A stretch of DNA of 64,000 nucleotides, from NCBI RefSeq assembly GCF_000276665.1, contig NW_004955502.1, forward strand, positions 570,223 through 634,222, written 5' to 3'. The position numbers and the translations under genes are program-made. Under the pieces are notes generated by a model. It was given only the letters and a program-made list of their open reading frames with translations, did not search any database and was not told where the DNA came from. The stretch's first letter is position 1, and each line of letters opens with the position of its first letter. Of the stretch, positions 45,567 to 55,135 are shown piece after piece. The DNA is from Chinchilla lanigera (taxonomy: Eukaryota > Chordata > Mammalia > Rodentia > Chinchillidae).

Positions 45567-46212
45567 ATAGTCAGGGTTTCCAGGGAAAGGATTTAATACA
45601 GGACACATAATTTATAGGATTACTTTATAATATTCACCACAAAAGTCAAATGGAGAGGATTTCAATGTATCTGTAGACACACTAACAGCCCAAAGAATCC
45701 AGCTGAGGGCTTAGATCCCATGGCAATATCCTGCATGAATCCAGCTGAAGACTTAGAGTCCATGGCAATGTCTTCCAGGGGTCCAGTTGGAGGTCTGAAG
45801 GCCACAGCATGTCTCATGCAAGTCTGTATCAAGGATCTGCACTGGCAAGGCCCAAAGGTCAGTGGTGGAAATTAGGAAGCCCATGCCAGTTGGATGAAGG
45901 GTCTGTGCCAGTAGACTGAGGGATTTGCACTGGAGCTGGGAAGCAACACTCAAGGTAAGGATTGAAAAGAACTGCACCCATCTTCAGCGACAGCAAGGAC
46001 TTGAACTCCTCCGATGATGAGAAGAAGTGAGTTCATATCTGGAAAGTCAGCATGACAGGCTTCTCCAGGAGAATCAACAGCACTCCATCTTTCCTTCCGG
46101 TTCTCCTTTATGCTATTTGCAACAATCCTCAGGTGGATCTTTCACACCCAGAACCACACTGATTCGATTTAGCTGGGTGTTCCAAGTTGACCATTAGTTA
46201 ATCCACCACAGG
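45567..46212 (-). mobile_element. ERVL-type (MLT2/MT2-like) solo LTR
   Basis: On the plus strand it begins tatagtcagggtttccaggg and ends gttccaagttgaccattagttaatcc, the reverse complement of the conserved MLT2/MT2 termini. The middle carries GGCAATG/CAGCTGA-type direct repeats (45695-45790) and the patch ggattgaaaagaactgcacc. No internal viral genes. It is a relic of an ERVL-group retrovirus. Confidence 0.72.
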
Positions 46213-46589
46213 AGTTAATCCGCCAGAAGAGCGGCTCTGTGACTGATTTTATTGGTGAGGAAGAGGTGAGGAAGACGAATGTAGGAGCGCAGGCTGATTA
46301 AACAAGAATTCATTGACTGGGGGAAATTTTCTCAAGACATTGTGTTTAACATCACCAGAACTCCACAGAAGAGAGAAAAGTCATTACTAGGAAAGCTCTT
46401 AGGAGCCTTACAAAAATGGGTGATGACTCATTCTGACAAGAAATGTATGAGTTGCCTTGTACATAGTAAGGGAAGAATAAAAGGGTCAAGGTGATTGTAC
46501 AGGAATCTGTGAGGTTTATTTTCCTTGGGGAGACCTAGAGTTTGTACCACTCAACACTGGGGTGAGGAATGTGCTGGGGAGAATTGACA
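46213..46589. other. Intergenic stretch, nothing recognised
   Basis: No element or gene identified. Confidence 0.35.
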
Positions 46590-46985
46590 AGATATGGAAC
46601 CAGCCTAGGTACCCTTTAACAATGGGTGGGTAAAGGAAATGTGTATATATACATCATGAAATATAATTCAATCATGAGAAGAATGAAATTATTTATTTGC
46701 AAGAAAATAAAAGGAATGGGAAATCATCATGTTAAATGAAATAATTTAGACTTATAAAGGCAAGTATTGCACATTTTCCTTAGTGAATGGAATCTAAAAC
46801 AAAGCATGGTCAAATCAAAGTAGAAGAGAGTATTATTAGACAAGGGAATTGAATAAGAAAGGAGAGGGATAGATGGAAGAAATAGTGGGAGATGGGCACA
46901 ATGAAGATACATCGTATGCATGTAGGAAAGTGCCACAGTGAAACCCAACATTTGTCCAAGGGATGTGCGCTGATGAAATATTTTA
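46590..46985 (+). mobile_element. 5'-truncated L1 3' end
   Basis: On the plus strand: tttaacaatgggtgggtaaa, tgtgtatatatacatcatga, aagaatgaaattatttattt (end of ORF2), then 3' UTR phrases gagatgggcacaatgaagat, acatcgtatgcatgtaggaa and acccaacatttgtccaaggg. Diverged, with no coding potential. Confidence 0.72.
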
Positions 46986-46999
46986 AACAGAACGATACA

Positions 47000-47110
47000 A
47001 GCCCCCTCTCCCGCTGGAAGTTTGAGAGGCTCCCTGGCTTCGCTGCTCTGCAGCCCAGGGCTCGCCGTGGGAGAAGCAGTCCCAGGGCCAAGCTTGCTTT
47101 CAGGTGGGGG
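47000..47110. other. GC-rich island of unknown nature
   Basis: About 110 bases with ccctctcccgctggaagttt and cagcccagggctcgccgtgg. It is markedly GC-richer than either flank, and both neighbours are L1 3' ends. No family recognised. Confidence 0.35.
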
Positions 47111-47174
47111 TGATGTAAGAAATCCTGACCTGAGCCTAACCTGAGAAGGCTGTGACGTTCAGCTGCTTATGCTC

Positions 47175-47395
47175 CTCAAACAAGATAGTTAAGGTAATCA
47201 TACTACTAATTTCTCTTAGTTCACTGAAAAGAAAAGTGTGCTAATACTCATTGAAAAATTAAATGCCGATATCTTGCACTCTGAGTATTTTAAAGATAAC
47301 CATATGCAACGTATTAACCATTGTCACCCCCATTATCTTTTTGGAAATTTTGTCTTCTTTTTCTGTTTTTTTAAATAAAATTTTAGAAAACCATG
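47175..47395 (+). mobile_element. L1 3' UTR fragment
   Basis: Reverse complement of the L1 3' UTR block seen at 899-1200 (tactactaatttctcttagtt, ttttaaagataaccatatgc, taaccattgtcaccccc), ending ttaaataaaatttta. It lies on the opposite strand to most other copies of this lineage here. Confidence 0.65.
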
Positions 47396-48135
47396 AAGAT
47401 GTGGATGATACTATCAGGGAATCCACCTGCGGAAGCAGGTGAATCAACAGCACTCCATCATCCACAAAATGTTGGTACACATAGCTGAACATGACAGGAG
47501 TGAACAGGTAGACTATGAGCAATGGCCTGCAGAGCATCTCCAGCAGCGGGGGCTGAGTTCAGACCACTGAGCTTTCTTCTTTAAGTTTTCCTTTGGAGAA
47601 GCCCAGAGGAACCCCTCCTGAAACATGCAAGAAGAAGTTGACCTGTGCGGAGAGGGGGCGTTAGACCTCCCATAAATAGAACTACCTGAAAGGAGCTCAA
47701 TTAATGCCAGCTCCGAGCTGCCACATCCTTGGATCTCCAAAAGTAGCCCAGGACTGACCGTGGAGGGAATCCCAGAGCAGGGGCATTTCTGTCCAAGCAA
47801 GGTCTCCTTCTGCTGACAGCTCTTCTTGGGCCCAATCGCCTGCTTTGGCGAGATGTTTTCAGAGTGTGTTGGAGTCAGAAGTCCTTCCACCACAACTCTG
47901 AACGTTCTTGCTGTCTTATTTCCTCTAACTTGCCATACTTGCATTATTTTTCAAAGGCTCTGCAATGACAGTCCTGCTTCCTTCACGAAATTGCTTGGTA
48001 GGAATTTCGCCAAACAAATCGATACCCAGCAATCTCATCTTGTACGAGTCTATGATGACCCAAAGGATGGACTGGATAGCTGCAGCCCTGGTATTGGCCA
48101 GAAGCAGACAAGCTCACATCCTGGGTGTTAGTAGG
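47396..48135 (-). pseudogene. Protein-like segments of unknown origin
   Basis: On the minus strand, three successive frames give plausible protein sequence. The first includes SILWVIIDSYKMRLLGIDLF with GEIPTKQFREGSRTVIAEP after it (48131-47950). A 143-codon frame follows (47944-47513), then PPLLEMLCRPLLIVYLFTP (about 47560-47500). Frame changes between them, and the stop after the first, suggest a decayed coding copy. I do not recognise the parent protein. No poly-A tail or target duplication is clear, so chance or an unrecognised repeat remain possible. Confidence 0.22.
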
Positions 48136-48489
48136 AGCATATTTTCCACTTCAGATATTAGTTACTTCAGTGCTTTTTCACAGCATTGGAAAATTAATAA
48201 TTCTCTTGTTTAAAAATGATTTATGAAGCAGGAAGAAATAGTGGCTTTGTGTAATTACTAATTATTCTCTATAACCCCCTACAAAGAAATGTGTTTTCTG
48301 AACTTGCATTAAGAAAAACATTAAAGGCTCATTAAGGTTAACTAGATCAGATGGTTGAAAACTAATGACACTAATTATTCTTTACCTTTATTTAGATAAG
48401 GTATTTAGAGAGAAAAATGAAAGGATCCATGTTAGGAATTTTAGAGTTTACTAAGAACAAAGGAAGTAAATTGCTAATGTCCCCTATCA

Positions 48490-48685
48490 CCCCCAAGTAT
48501 TGAAGATTGAATCTAGGGTCTTTGCACTGAGCAACATCCAGCCCTATTAGAATTTTTTTGTATTTATTTTTTATTTTTATCTTAAGGTCTCAGTTACTAA
48601 GTTGCTCAGGCTGTACTTGGACTGATGGACCTCCTACCTCAGTATCCTGGGAACACAGGCATATGTCACCACACCCAGTTACTAG
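48490..48685 (-). mobile_element. B1+ID composite SINE, diverged
   Basis: An ID-like reverse complement (attgaagattgaatctaggg, cactgagcaacatccagccc) is followed by a B1-like reverse complement (gttgctcaggctgtacttgg, cctacctcagtatcctggga, acacccagtt). Same order as the element at 6195. Confidence 0.65.
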
Positions 48686-48751
48686 TATTCTTAATTAAAA
48701 CAACTCATTCCTTTAATTAGGGACAAGAAATATGACTGCTATTCTGTATGA

Positions 48752-49060
48752 GGTGAGCAGGTCCTTTCCTTTCACCTCAGAGTATCAGATAACTTCATCA
48801 TCTCCATTTCAGGGTCTTTCATCTCCAAAAAAGTTGGTAGAAATACGGGTGGTAAATATCATGTTGATGATGGAAACAAGGAACACCTTATCAGACAATG
48901 GATGAAAGGTGATCCGTGGTGTAAAGTAGCCAACAGTCTGGCTGACGTGTGTACCAACATTTTGTGGAAAGCAGAGCTTGTGAATGGTGAAATTAGATAC
49001 TTTGCTAAGATTTCTAAGCAAAGTGTTGGAAGAGTGGCTTGGTTTCTCCTGAAAATATGA
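48752..49060 (+). CDS. Open frame lacking an early ATG; possible exon or pseudogene
   Basis: The frame is open for 102 codons before tga at 49058-49060. Its first ATG is only at 48902. An acceptor-like tctccatttcag ends at 48812. The second half reads GDPWCKVANSLADVCTNILW, with a composition more protein-like than most chance frames here. I recognise no family. A frame this long is expected several times by chance in 64 kb, so support is weak. Confidence 0.15.
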   Translation, partial: GEQVLSFHLRVSDNFIISISGSFISKKVGRNTGGKYHVDDGNKEHLIRQWMKGDPWCKVANSLADVCTNILWKAELVNGEIRYFAKISKQSVGRVAWFLLKI

Positions 49061-49134
49061 GAAAAGAGAAATGAACTGAAGAGGGAACTGTTAAGCAAAA
49101 AGAAACCAAAACCTCAGAGATTTTTAATATTTCC

Positions 49135-49285
49135 ACATTACAAAAAAAAAAGAAAGTCAATCCGAAAAAAAAAACCCCAAGGGGGCAAAAACAATCAACA
49201 AAAAAAAAAGAAAGGGCCGAAACAAGGGCCCAAACAACAAACCCCGAAAAAAAACTGCCAAGCCGAAAAAAAAGGAAATGAAATT
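49135..49285. repeat. Anomalous A-run tract with homopolymer-stretched sequence
   Basis: Repeated runs of 8-10 A separated by short stretches with doubled or tripled C and G (accccaagggggc, gggccgaaacaagggccc, aaaccccg). This is not a recognised microsatellite or SINE tail. It looks like either a low-quality consensus or an expanded A-rich region. Open frames on either strand through it are meaningless. Confidence 0.6.
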
Positions 49286-49904
49286 GGATGGAACGAAGGA
49301 AGGCTGTGGACCTTTTAGATCCTATGCGACCAGGCTTTAGATATATCTGGCTGCAAACATGCACAGCTCTAGCTCTTCAAGACAAATAACCCTAATAGAG
49401 ATTCAAAGGTCACCAGGGTGTCTGCTCAACGTCAAAGTGGGGGTGCAGGCATTGACTGGGCAGCAGCTTCCCATAGCCCTGAGGGTGTTATCCTTACTAG
49501 CAGAGCCACAGAGAGTCCTGAAGCTGGGGCCACCTTCCTTATGCATCCAGACAGCAGGATATCAAACTAACAAGGATTACTCTAGAGCTTTCAGCTCCAA
49601 TGGTAATCACTTTGCTGGGTTTTAGACTTGCTTAGGACCCATCTTGCCTTTCTTTCTTATTTCTCCCTTTGGGATGGGAATGTCTATTCTATACCTGTCT
49701 CAACATTGTATTTTGTAAGCAAATCTGGCTTCACAGCTTTACAGTTGAAAATGAATTTCATCTTAGGATTATAATCTTCAAATCTTATTCAGATCTAGGT
49801 TAGATGAAATGTAGGCAAAACCTTAGACTTCAGAGGTGATATTAAAATTTTAGGAAATACTGAGATGAGTGAATCTGTTTTGCACATCGTACGGACATGA
49901 TTTT
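49286..49904. other. Intergenic stretch, nothing recognised
   Basis: The 88-codon frame at 49359-49625 has no recognisable features. Confidence 0.4.
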
Positions 49905-50245
49905 GGAGGGGTGCAGGGTCGAATGTTATGGAGTGAATGTACATATCTTCCTGAAGTCATGGAAGCTCTGGTCCCCAGTGAAAAGTGTCAGAGGGGTGTC
50001 CCTTGGAAATGCCTGGATTTAGATATGGGTAGAACTCTGATGGTGGCATTGGTGTCTCTATAAGAAGCAGAAGAAGAACCAGAATTTTGTTTATTTTTAT
50101 CCATTTGAGGACACAGGGAAAGGTAGCCAGAGGTAAGCTAAGAAGAGAGCCTTTACCATGGCATTTTGAAATTGAATTTCCCATTTTTCAGAAGCTAGCA
50201 TTTAAAACACCCAGTCTGTGCTATGCTGTTACAACAGATCAAGCA
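49905..50245 (+). mobile_element. MaLR-type solo LTR, diverged
   Basis: Contains tcgaatgttatggagtgaat, tggaagctctggtccccagt, gatggtggcattggtgtctc, ttgaggacacagggaaaggt, acacccagtctgtgctatgc and tgttacaacagatcaagcaa, in MaLR LTR order. Confidence 0.6.
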
Positions 50246-51619
50246 AATAAAGGAAGATAATGAGAAGGAAAATGCAGAAATTACTTTGAAGTTTCAAAAA
50301 AAATTTAAGGATTATGGTGTCATTTTTTAGTAAGGGGCTATTGAAAGAATGAAAGATAGGAGACAAAAAAGAACGGAGAGGTCTGAAGAGCAACTGCAGT
50401 CACTTCTTTAGGACTTACCAGAGAGGAAATGGCTGGAACATCCCTAAGTTGAGAGGCTTGCCATGAAATTGTGCATATGAATTCAGAAGACATCTATTTG
50501 CAATAGAGATGGAAACTTTAGAAGCTTAATTTACAATGGGAATGCTGTAAATGTGCTGTAAGAAAATATCATGACGAGAAGACCCAATTTCAAAATAGAA
50601 AAGACCACCCATACACAACGTTCTAAGCAGCGGACTGAGAGGGACTGCATAATCCTCATGCATGGGGACTGCCCTCATCCAGTGAGGTGGAAATCCTCTT
50701 GTCCTATGCACCATGACACACTGGAGTGAACCCAGAAACGATGAGGCTAATTATCCCTGCCCCACTCTCTCTGTTTTCCACATTTGAACTGGTTTGGGGT
50801 TCCCAATAGTAAGCCAGTTTAAAATGCAGAGCTTACAGAAAGAATGTTGCCTTTGATTTTTTTCCCTGTCATCTCAATAATCAGCAAAAATTTCCTGTGT
50901 ATGGCAAAAGATTACCTGCTAAATTTAGATTTTTTTCATTCTTAACTTTAGTATATCATGTCATTGCAGTGTTTCTCTTTACAGCTGAGAAGAACAATTC
51001 TCTCTGGTGATGTCAGGGGGAAGAGAGTCCCCTAAGTTCCACAGTGTCTGTCAAAACAAGCTCTCATAAAAAGTATCCAATAATTATTAAAATGTTCTCA
51101 TGTCATAGCACTTGGAGCATGAGTCATTGACTAACCACAAAGAAGAACTAAACTTAATCATTTAAATTTCTAGCTTGGATGAATTTAGGTGATGCCAATT
51201 GCTTAACATCTCTCTTACAAAAGAGAAGTGAGAGTAATGGACTTCAGGTCCTAGGAAAGAAGTGGGTGACGCGGTGTTGTTTGTCTTTTCTGGTGACAAG
51301 TCTGGGGCCAAAAGTCGTGATGAACAGCTCAAAAACCACATTAGGTATTTACATGCTATCACTCTGGCAATGTTCTTTCTGTTGTTGCCTACTTCCTCTA
51401 CAGAGTTTTGTTCTTGCAATATATACTTTCAGTAGTGTGTGAAAATTAAATTAATCTTTATATCAATTTAGTATTGAAGGGATCAATTTCCACAGGAAGC
51501 AGCACTTTACTGTGACACATACATGACGCTATCAGTACATGTTTCATTAACAGGGCCGGAGGCCAGGGCCCAGTGCAGTTGACTTATAGGGGAGATGATT
51601 CAAGGAAGCGAGAGTGAGG
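50246..51619. other. Intergenic block, nothing recognised
   Basis: About 1.4 kb with no assigned repeat. Frames at 50526, 51162 and 51179 have no recognisable domains. Confidence 0.4.
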
Positions 51620-51624
51620 ATTTG

Positions 51625-51812
51625 GAGTCAGGCCTAGCAGCACACCTTATAACCCCAGCAGTCTGGAATTGCAAGTTTGAGCCTAGCCTGGGCAATTTAG
51701 TCACTTATTGAGATCATTTCTCAAGATAAAATAAAAGTGAAAATTTAAAAATGTGCTAAGGATGTAGCTCATTGGAAAGGTGCTGGGTTCAATTACCAGT
51801 AGAAAAAAAAAT
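51625..51812 (+). mobile_element. B1+ID composite SINE
   Basis: A B1-like part (cctagcagcacaccttataa, ttgagcctagcctgggcaat) is followed by a linker and an ID-like part (gctaaggatgtagctcattg, gtgctgggttcaattaccag) with an A-rich tail. The B1-then-ID order on the plus strand matches the minus-strand composites at 6195, 48490 and 59530. Confidence 0.75.
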
Positions 51813-52282
51813 AAGGATTGGAGAAGGGGAGTTGGGACAGAAAGAACAGATAATTTTAGGTATAGTTTCAAGACTTCTGTTCCAAGAAATAAGGGCTGTA
51901 TCCCACTAGGGTCTCCTGGAAAACATGCAGTGGACTCACTCACTAGAATTAACCAGATAGAAAAGGAGGACGTGTTTATCCTCAAGCTCCTATACCCACT
52001 GGTTGCTCCTGTGGTATTAACAATTTCATGTCTTTGTGATGAAATTTGGCAGGGCAATGGGATACGCAACAAGGTAGACATGAGTTCAACTCCTGACTTC
52101 ATGTGGGAGATATATACTCAGTTTCCTCACTTCGATGTTAGTGAATGAACTGCTGTAAAAACACTTGTTAAAATGTGACTGTAGTGTGACTTTTTTATAG
52201 TAGAATATAGTAAACAACAAATCTATTTTGGACATTTTCCAAGCATTTAAAAATTCAATGGCTTAGACAGTGTCTCGTTGAC
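51813..52282. other. Intergenic stretch, nothing recognised
   Basis: Open frames on both strands (51701-52148) overlap and show no family features. They are probably chance. Confidence 0.4.
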
Positions 52283-52732
52283 TTTTTTCATTGCTGAGAC
52301 AAAATACCTGCTGCCCAAAGTTAAAGGAGGAAAGGTTAATTGGTTCTCAGTTTGTAGAGGTTGTGGTTCATAGTTGGGTGGCTCCAAGGCAGGAGGGCAC
52401 AGCAGAGGGCCATCACCAAAGAGAAGGGATTCATAACAGGCAGAAGTCAGCAAATCAGCAAAGTTGAAAGCAATGACAAGAGATCCCAGCAGCCCTCTTT
52501 CTGTCCCTTATATTCTGTCCATGCTGCACAGGTAGCACTCACACTCAGGGAAGGCCCCTCTCATTCCACTCCCAGAACTATGCCAAACCCATCAGTGGAC
52601 TGATTTAGCAATCACACACCCTTGATCCCAGCATCACACATTCCAGGTCCTGCCACCTCTGAAAAAGCCCCACCTATGGGGTACCTATGGGTACCTGAGG
52701 CTGTGGGAGACATCTAGACACAGCCATAATAT
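52283..52732 (-). mobile_element. MaLR-type solo LTR
   Basis: Shares blocks with the copies at 14043, 14950 and 20958: ttcattgctgagacaaaata, ggaggaaaggttaattggtt, gttgggtggctccaaggcag, ccatcagtggactgatttag, gacatctagacacagccata. No internal viral genes. Confidence 0.75.
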
Positions 52733-52749
52733 TGCCATAACCAACAGCA

Positions 52750-53065
52750 TGTCTTAATTCACTTGTACTAACAAAATGGCAAAGACTTGGTAGCTTACAT
52801 ACAACAGAAATTTATTGCTCATAGTTGTATAGGCTGGGAAGGCTCTGATGAAGCCATCAGACTGAGGCCGTCAGTGTTCTTCTGGCGCAATGCATCTCTT
52901 TGTGGTCTCTTTTTATAAAGGTACTTAACCTTATAAATGAAGGCTCTATGCTCATGACTTGATCACCTCTCAAAGACTCCACCTCATAAACCATGATAGT
53001 GGGGCTTGATAGTTCAACATGTACACGGTGGGAAGAGGCAAGCGTTCAGTACCCTCATGCTATCA
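52750..53065 (-). mobile_element. MST/THE1-like MaLR solo LTR
   Basis: Contains ggcaaagacttggtagctta, aacagaaatttattgctcat, ggctgggaaggctctgatga, cttgatcacctctcaaagac, tccacctcataaaccatgat and acatgtacacggtgggaaga, the reverse complement of MST/THE1-type MaLR LTRs. It directly abuts the LTR at 52283, which looks like a different subfamily. Confidence 0.65.
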
Positions 53066-54280
53066 CTTCAGCCCAATACCGTCATGTGTCCACACTGTAT
53101 GAACTCATGGTGAGTCATAGTGAGAGTCCTGAATGCGTTAAGAAAAGAAAAAGCGTGAGTAACATTGAAATTAATTGTTAGGGTTGGCATGTGTGTAACT
53201 ATGTTAAGAAAATGAGGAAAAGCTAGTTTTAAGAGTGAGAGTAGCTCATATTTTATGAATATTGAGAGTTACAGGATGTGTATGATGGGAAATTGAGGGG
53301 ACCAGTAATTGCCACAAAACAGAAATGATGCTTTTGAAATTTATTCATAGTATATGAGTGTCTGGGCTCTGAAAAAAATTACCATCCCTACGTAATACAC
53401 AAAGATTCCTCATGAAGAACTCCCAGATCATACTTGCAGGAGGTCAGAGAATTCAGTTGCTAGTAAGGAGGGACAGACTTACATAAAACGGATTAAATAA
53501 TTAAAATAGCAATAGATTTTGCACTTATGTCTTTATGAGGAAATTGTTAGGGATGAGGTACACCTTAGGCAGGTACCAGAGTTTGTTGCTAAATTGTTCT
53601 CAACTTCTTGATGGTATGATGATGATGTTTATTTCTTTAAATATGTCCCTGAGTGCTCTTTGCTATTTGCAAATATTTAAACCACAAATTTAATCTAGCT
53701 TTCCAAATTTGAAATTCTCAAATTTTCCACTGAATATAATCCCTTTTTAAGTGGTGAGCACTGTGTGATTAGCAAGAATACATTGACATTTCCTTCATAA
53801 AAGATAAGCGATTGCAAAATTCGTGCTCAGAATAAAGAGGAAGACAATTCATGAAACTGTTTTTCTTCACTCAGTTATACAGAGATAGGGTTGATATCGT
53901 AGTAATTATGTGCACAACTCCTATCTCTTGGTTGGAGGTGGTATGATATCCTTAACTCTTTTAAAATGTAGTTTAATTTTTTTGATTTTTAAATATAGTT
54001 TACTTTGGAGGCAAAAGATTGGTCAAATTTCTCAAAATCTGAATAACTGTAGGACATAAAAGAGGAAAAAAGATGCAATTATTTACAATATATTTGTAAG
54101 AAAAAAAAAACCCAAAGGGATAGCCACTAATAATACTGTGACTGTAAAATACAGTGAAACTTCTATATCCTAATTATGATTCCACAAACCTCCATTCTCT
54201 GGGCTGCCCAGTGTAAATGAGACTGCAGATAACTCAGCAGGTCGGCTATGGTCACCAAATGTTCCTACATTGCTCATCCT
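53066..54280. other. Intergenic stretch, nothing recognised
   Basis: AT-rich unique sequence. Confidence 0.4.
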
Positions 54281-54287
54281 CTTCTGT

Positions 54288-54461
54288 TTTTTTTTTTTTT
54301 TTTTTTTTTTTTATCGTTTTGAAACAGTGTCTTGCTGTGCAATTCAGGATGACCTTGAGCTCACTTTGTAGCCCAGGCTTGCCTTGAACTCTCAATGATC
54401 CTCCTGCCTCAGCCTCTTGAGTGCTGGGATTATCGGCATGAGCCACCACACCTGGCTTCTG
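54288..54461 (-). mobile_element. B1-like SINE with long poly-A tail
   Basis: A run of 25 or more T is followed by ttgaaacagtgtcttgctgt, the internal unit gagctcactttgtagcccag, cctcctgcctcagcctcttg and gtgctgggattatcggcatg. The long uninterrupted tail suggests a comparatively recent insertion. The adjacent 54252-54449 frame is the SINE itself. Confidence 0.92.
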
Positions 54462-54525
54462 ATTGTTGTTTGCCTATATCTAGCATCAGAGAAGTCACTT
54501 GAGTATTGTTAGTATGGGGACCTCC

Positions 54526-55042
54526 NNNNNNNNNNNNNNNNNNNNNNNNNNNNNNNNNNNNNNNNNNNNNNNNNNNNNNNNNNNNNNNNNNNNNNNNNNN
54601 NNNNNNNNNNNNNNNNNNNNNNNNNNNNNNNNNNNNNNNNNNNNNNNNNNNNNNNNNNNNNNNNNNNNNNNNNNNNNNNNNNNNNNNNNNNNNNNNNNNN
54701 NNNNNNNNNNNNNNNNNNNNNNNNNNNNNNNNNNNNNNNNNNNNNNNNNNNNNNNNNNNNNNNNNNNNNNNNNNNNNNNNNNNNNNNNNNNNNNNNNNNN
54801 NNNNNNNNNNNNNNNNNNNNNNNNNNNNNNNNNNNNNNNNNNNNNNNNNNNNNNNNNNNNNNNNNNNNNNNNNNNNNNNNNNNNNNNNNNNNNNNNNNNN
54901 NNNNNNNNNNNNNNNNNNNNNNNNNNNNNNNNNNNNNNNNNNNNNNNNNNNNNNNNNNNNNNNNNNNNNNNNNNNNNNNNNNNNNNNNNNNNNNNNNNNN
55001 NNNNNNNNNNNNNNNNNNNNNNNNNNNNNNNNNNNNNNNNNN
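54526..55042. other. Assembly gap (517 N)
   Basis: A continuous run of N. Open frames reported through it are artefacts. Confidence 1.
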
Positions 55043-55135
55043 AGTGAACTCTGGTGTTAATGGCAATGTATTTTTCATTGCAATAAATCTTTGAAAATTT
55101 AAACATATTGTATATTTTGACCGATCCTTATGTGA
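55043..55135 (+). mobile_element. Mariner 3' end adjoining the gap
   Basis: The phrase gttaatggcaatgtattttt followed by cattgcaataaatctttgaa and a terminal ttttgaccgatccttatg matches the 3' ends of the mariner copies at 27005 and 27186 (reverse complement for the former). The rest of this element would lie in the gap. Confidence 0.62.

Noticed and set aside
51701..52148. Overlapping 122- and 133-codon frames on opposite strands
   Set aside because: No recognisable domain, start partly within a composite SINE, and both strands being open points to chance.
54495..55106. Long open frames of about 180-200 codons
   Set aside because: They run through the N gap and are artefacts.
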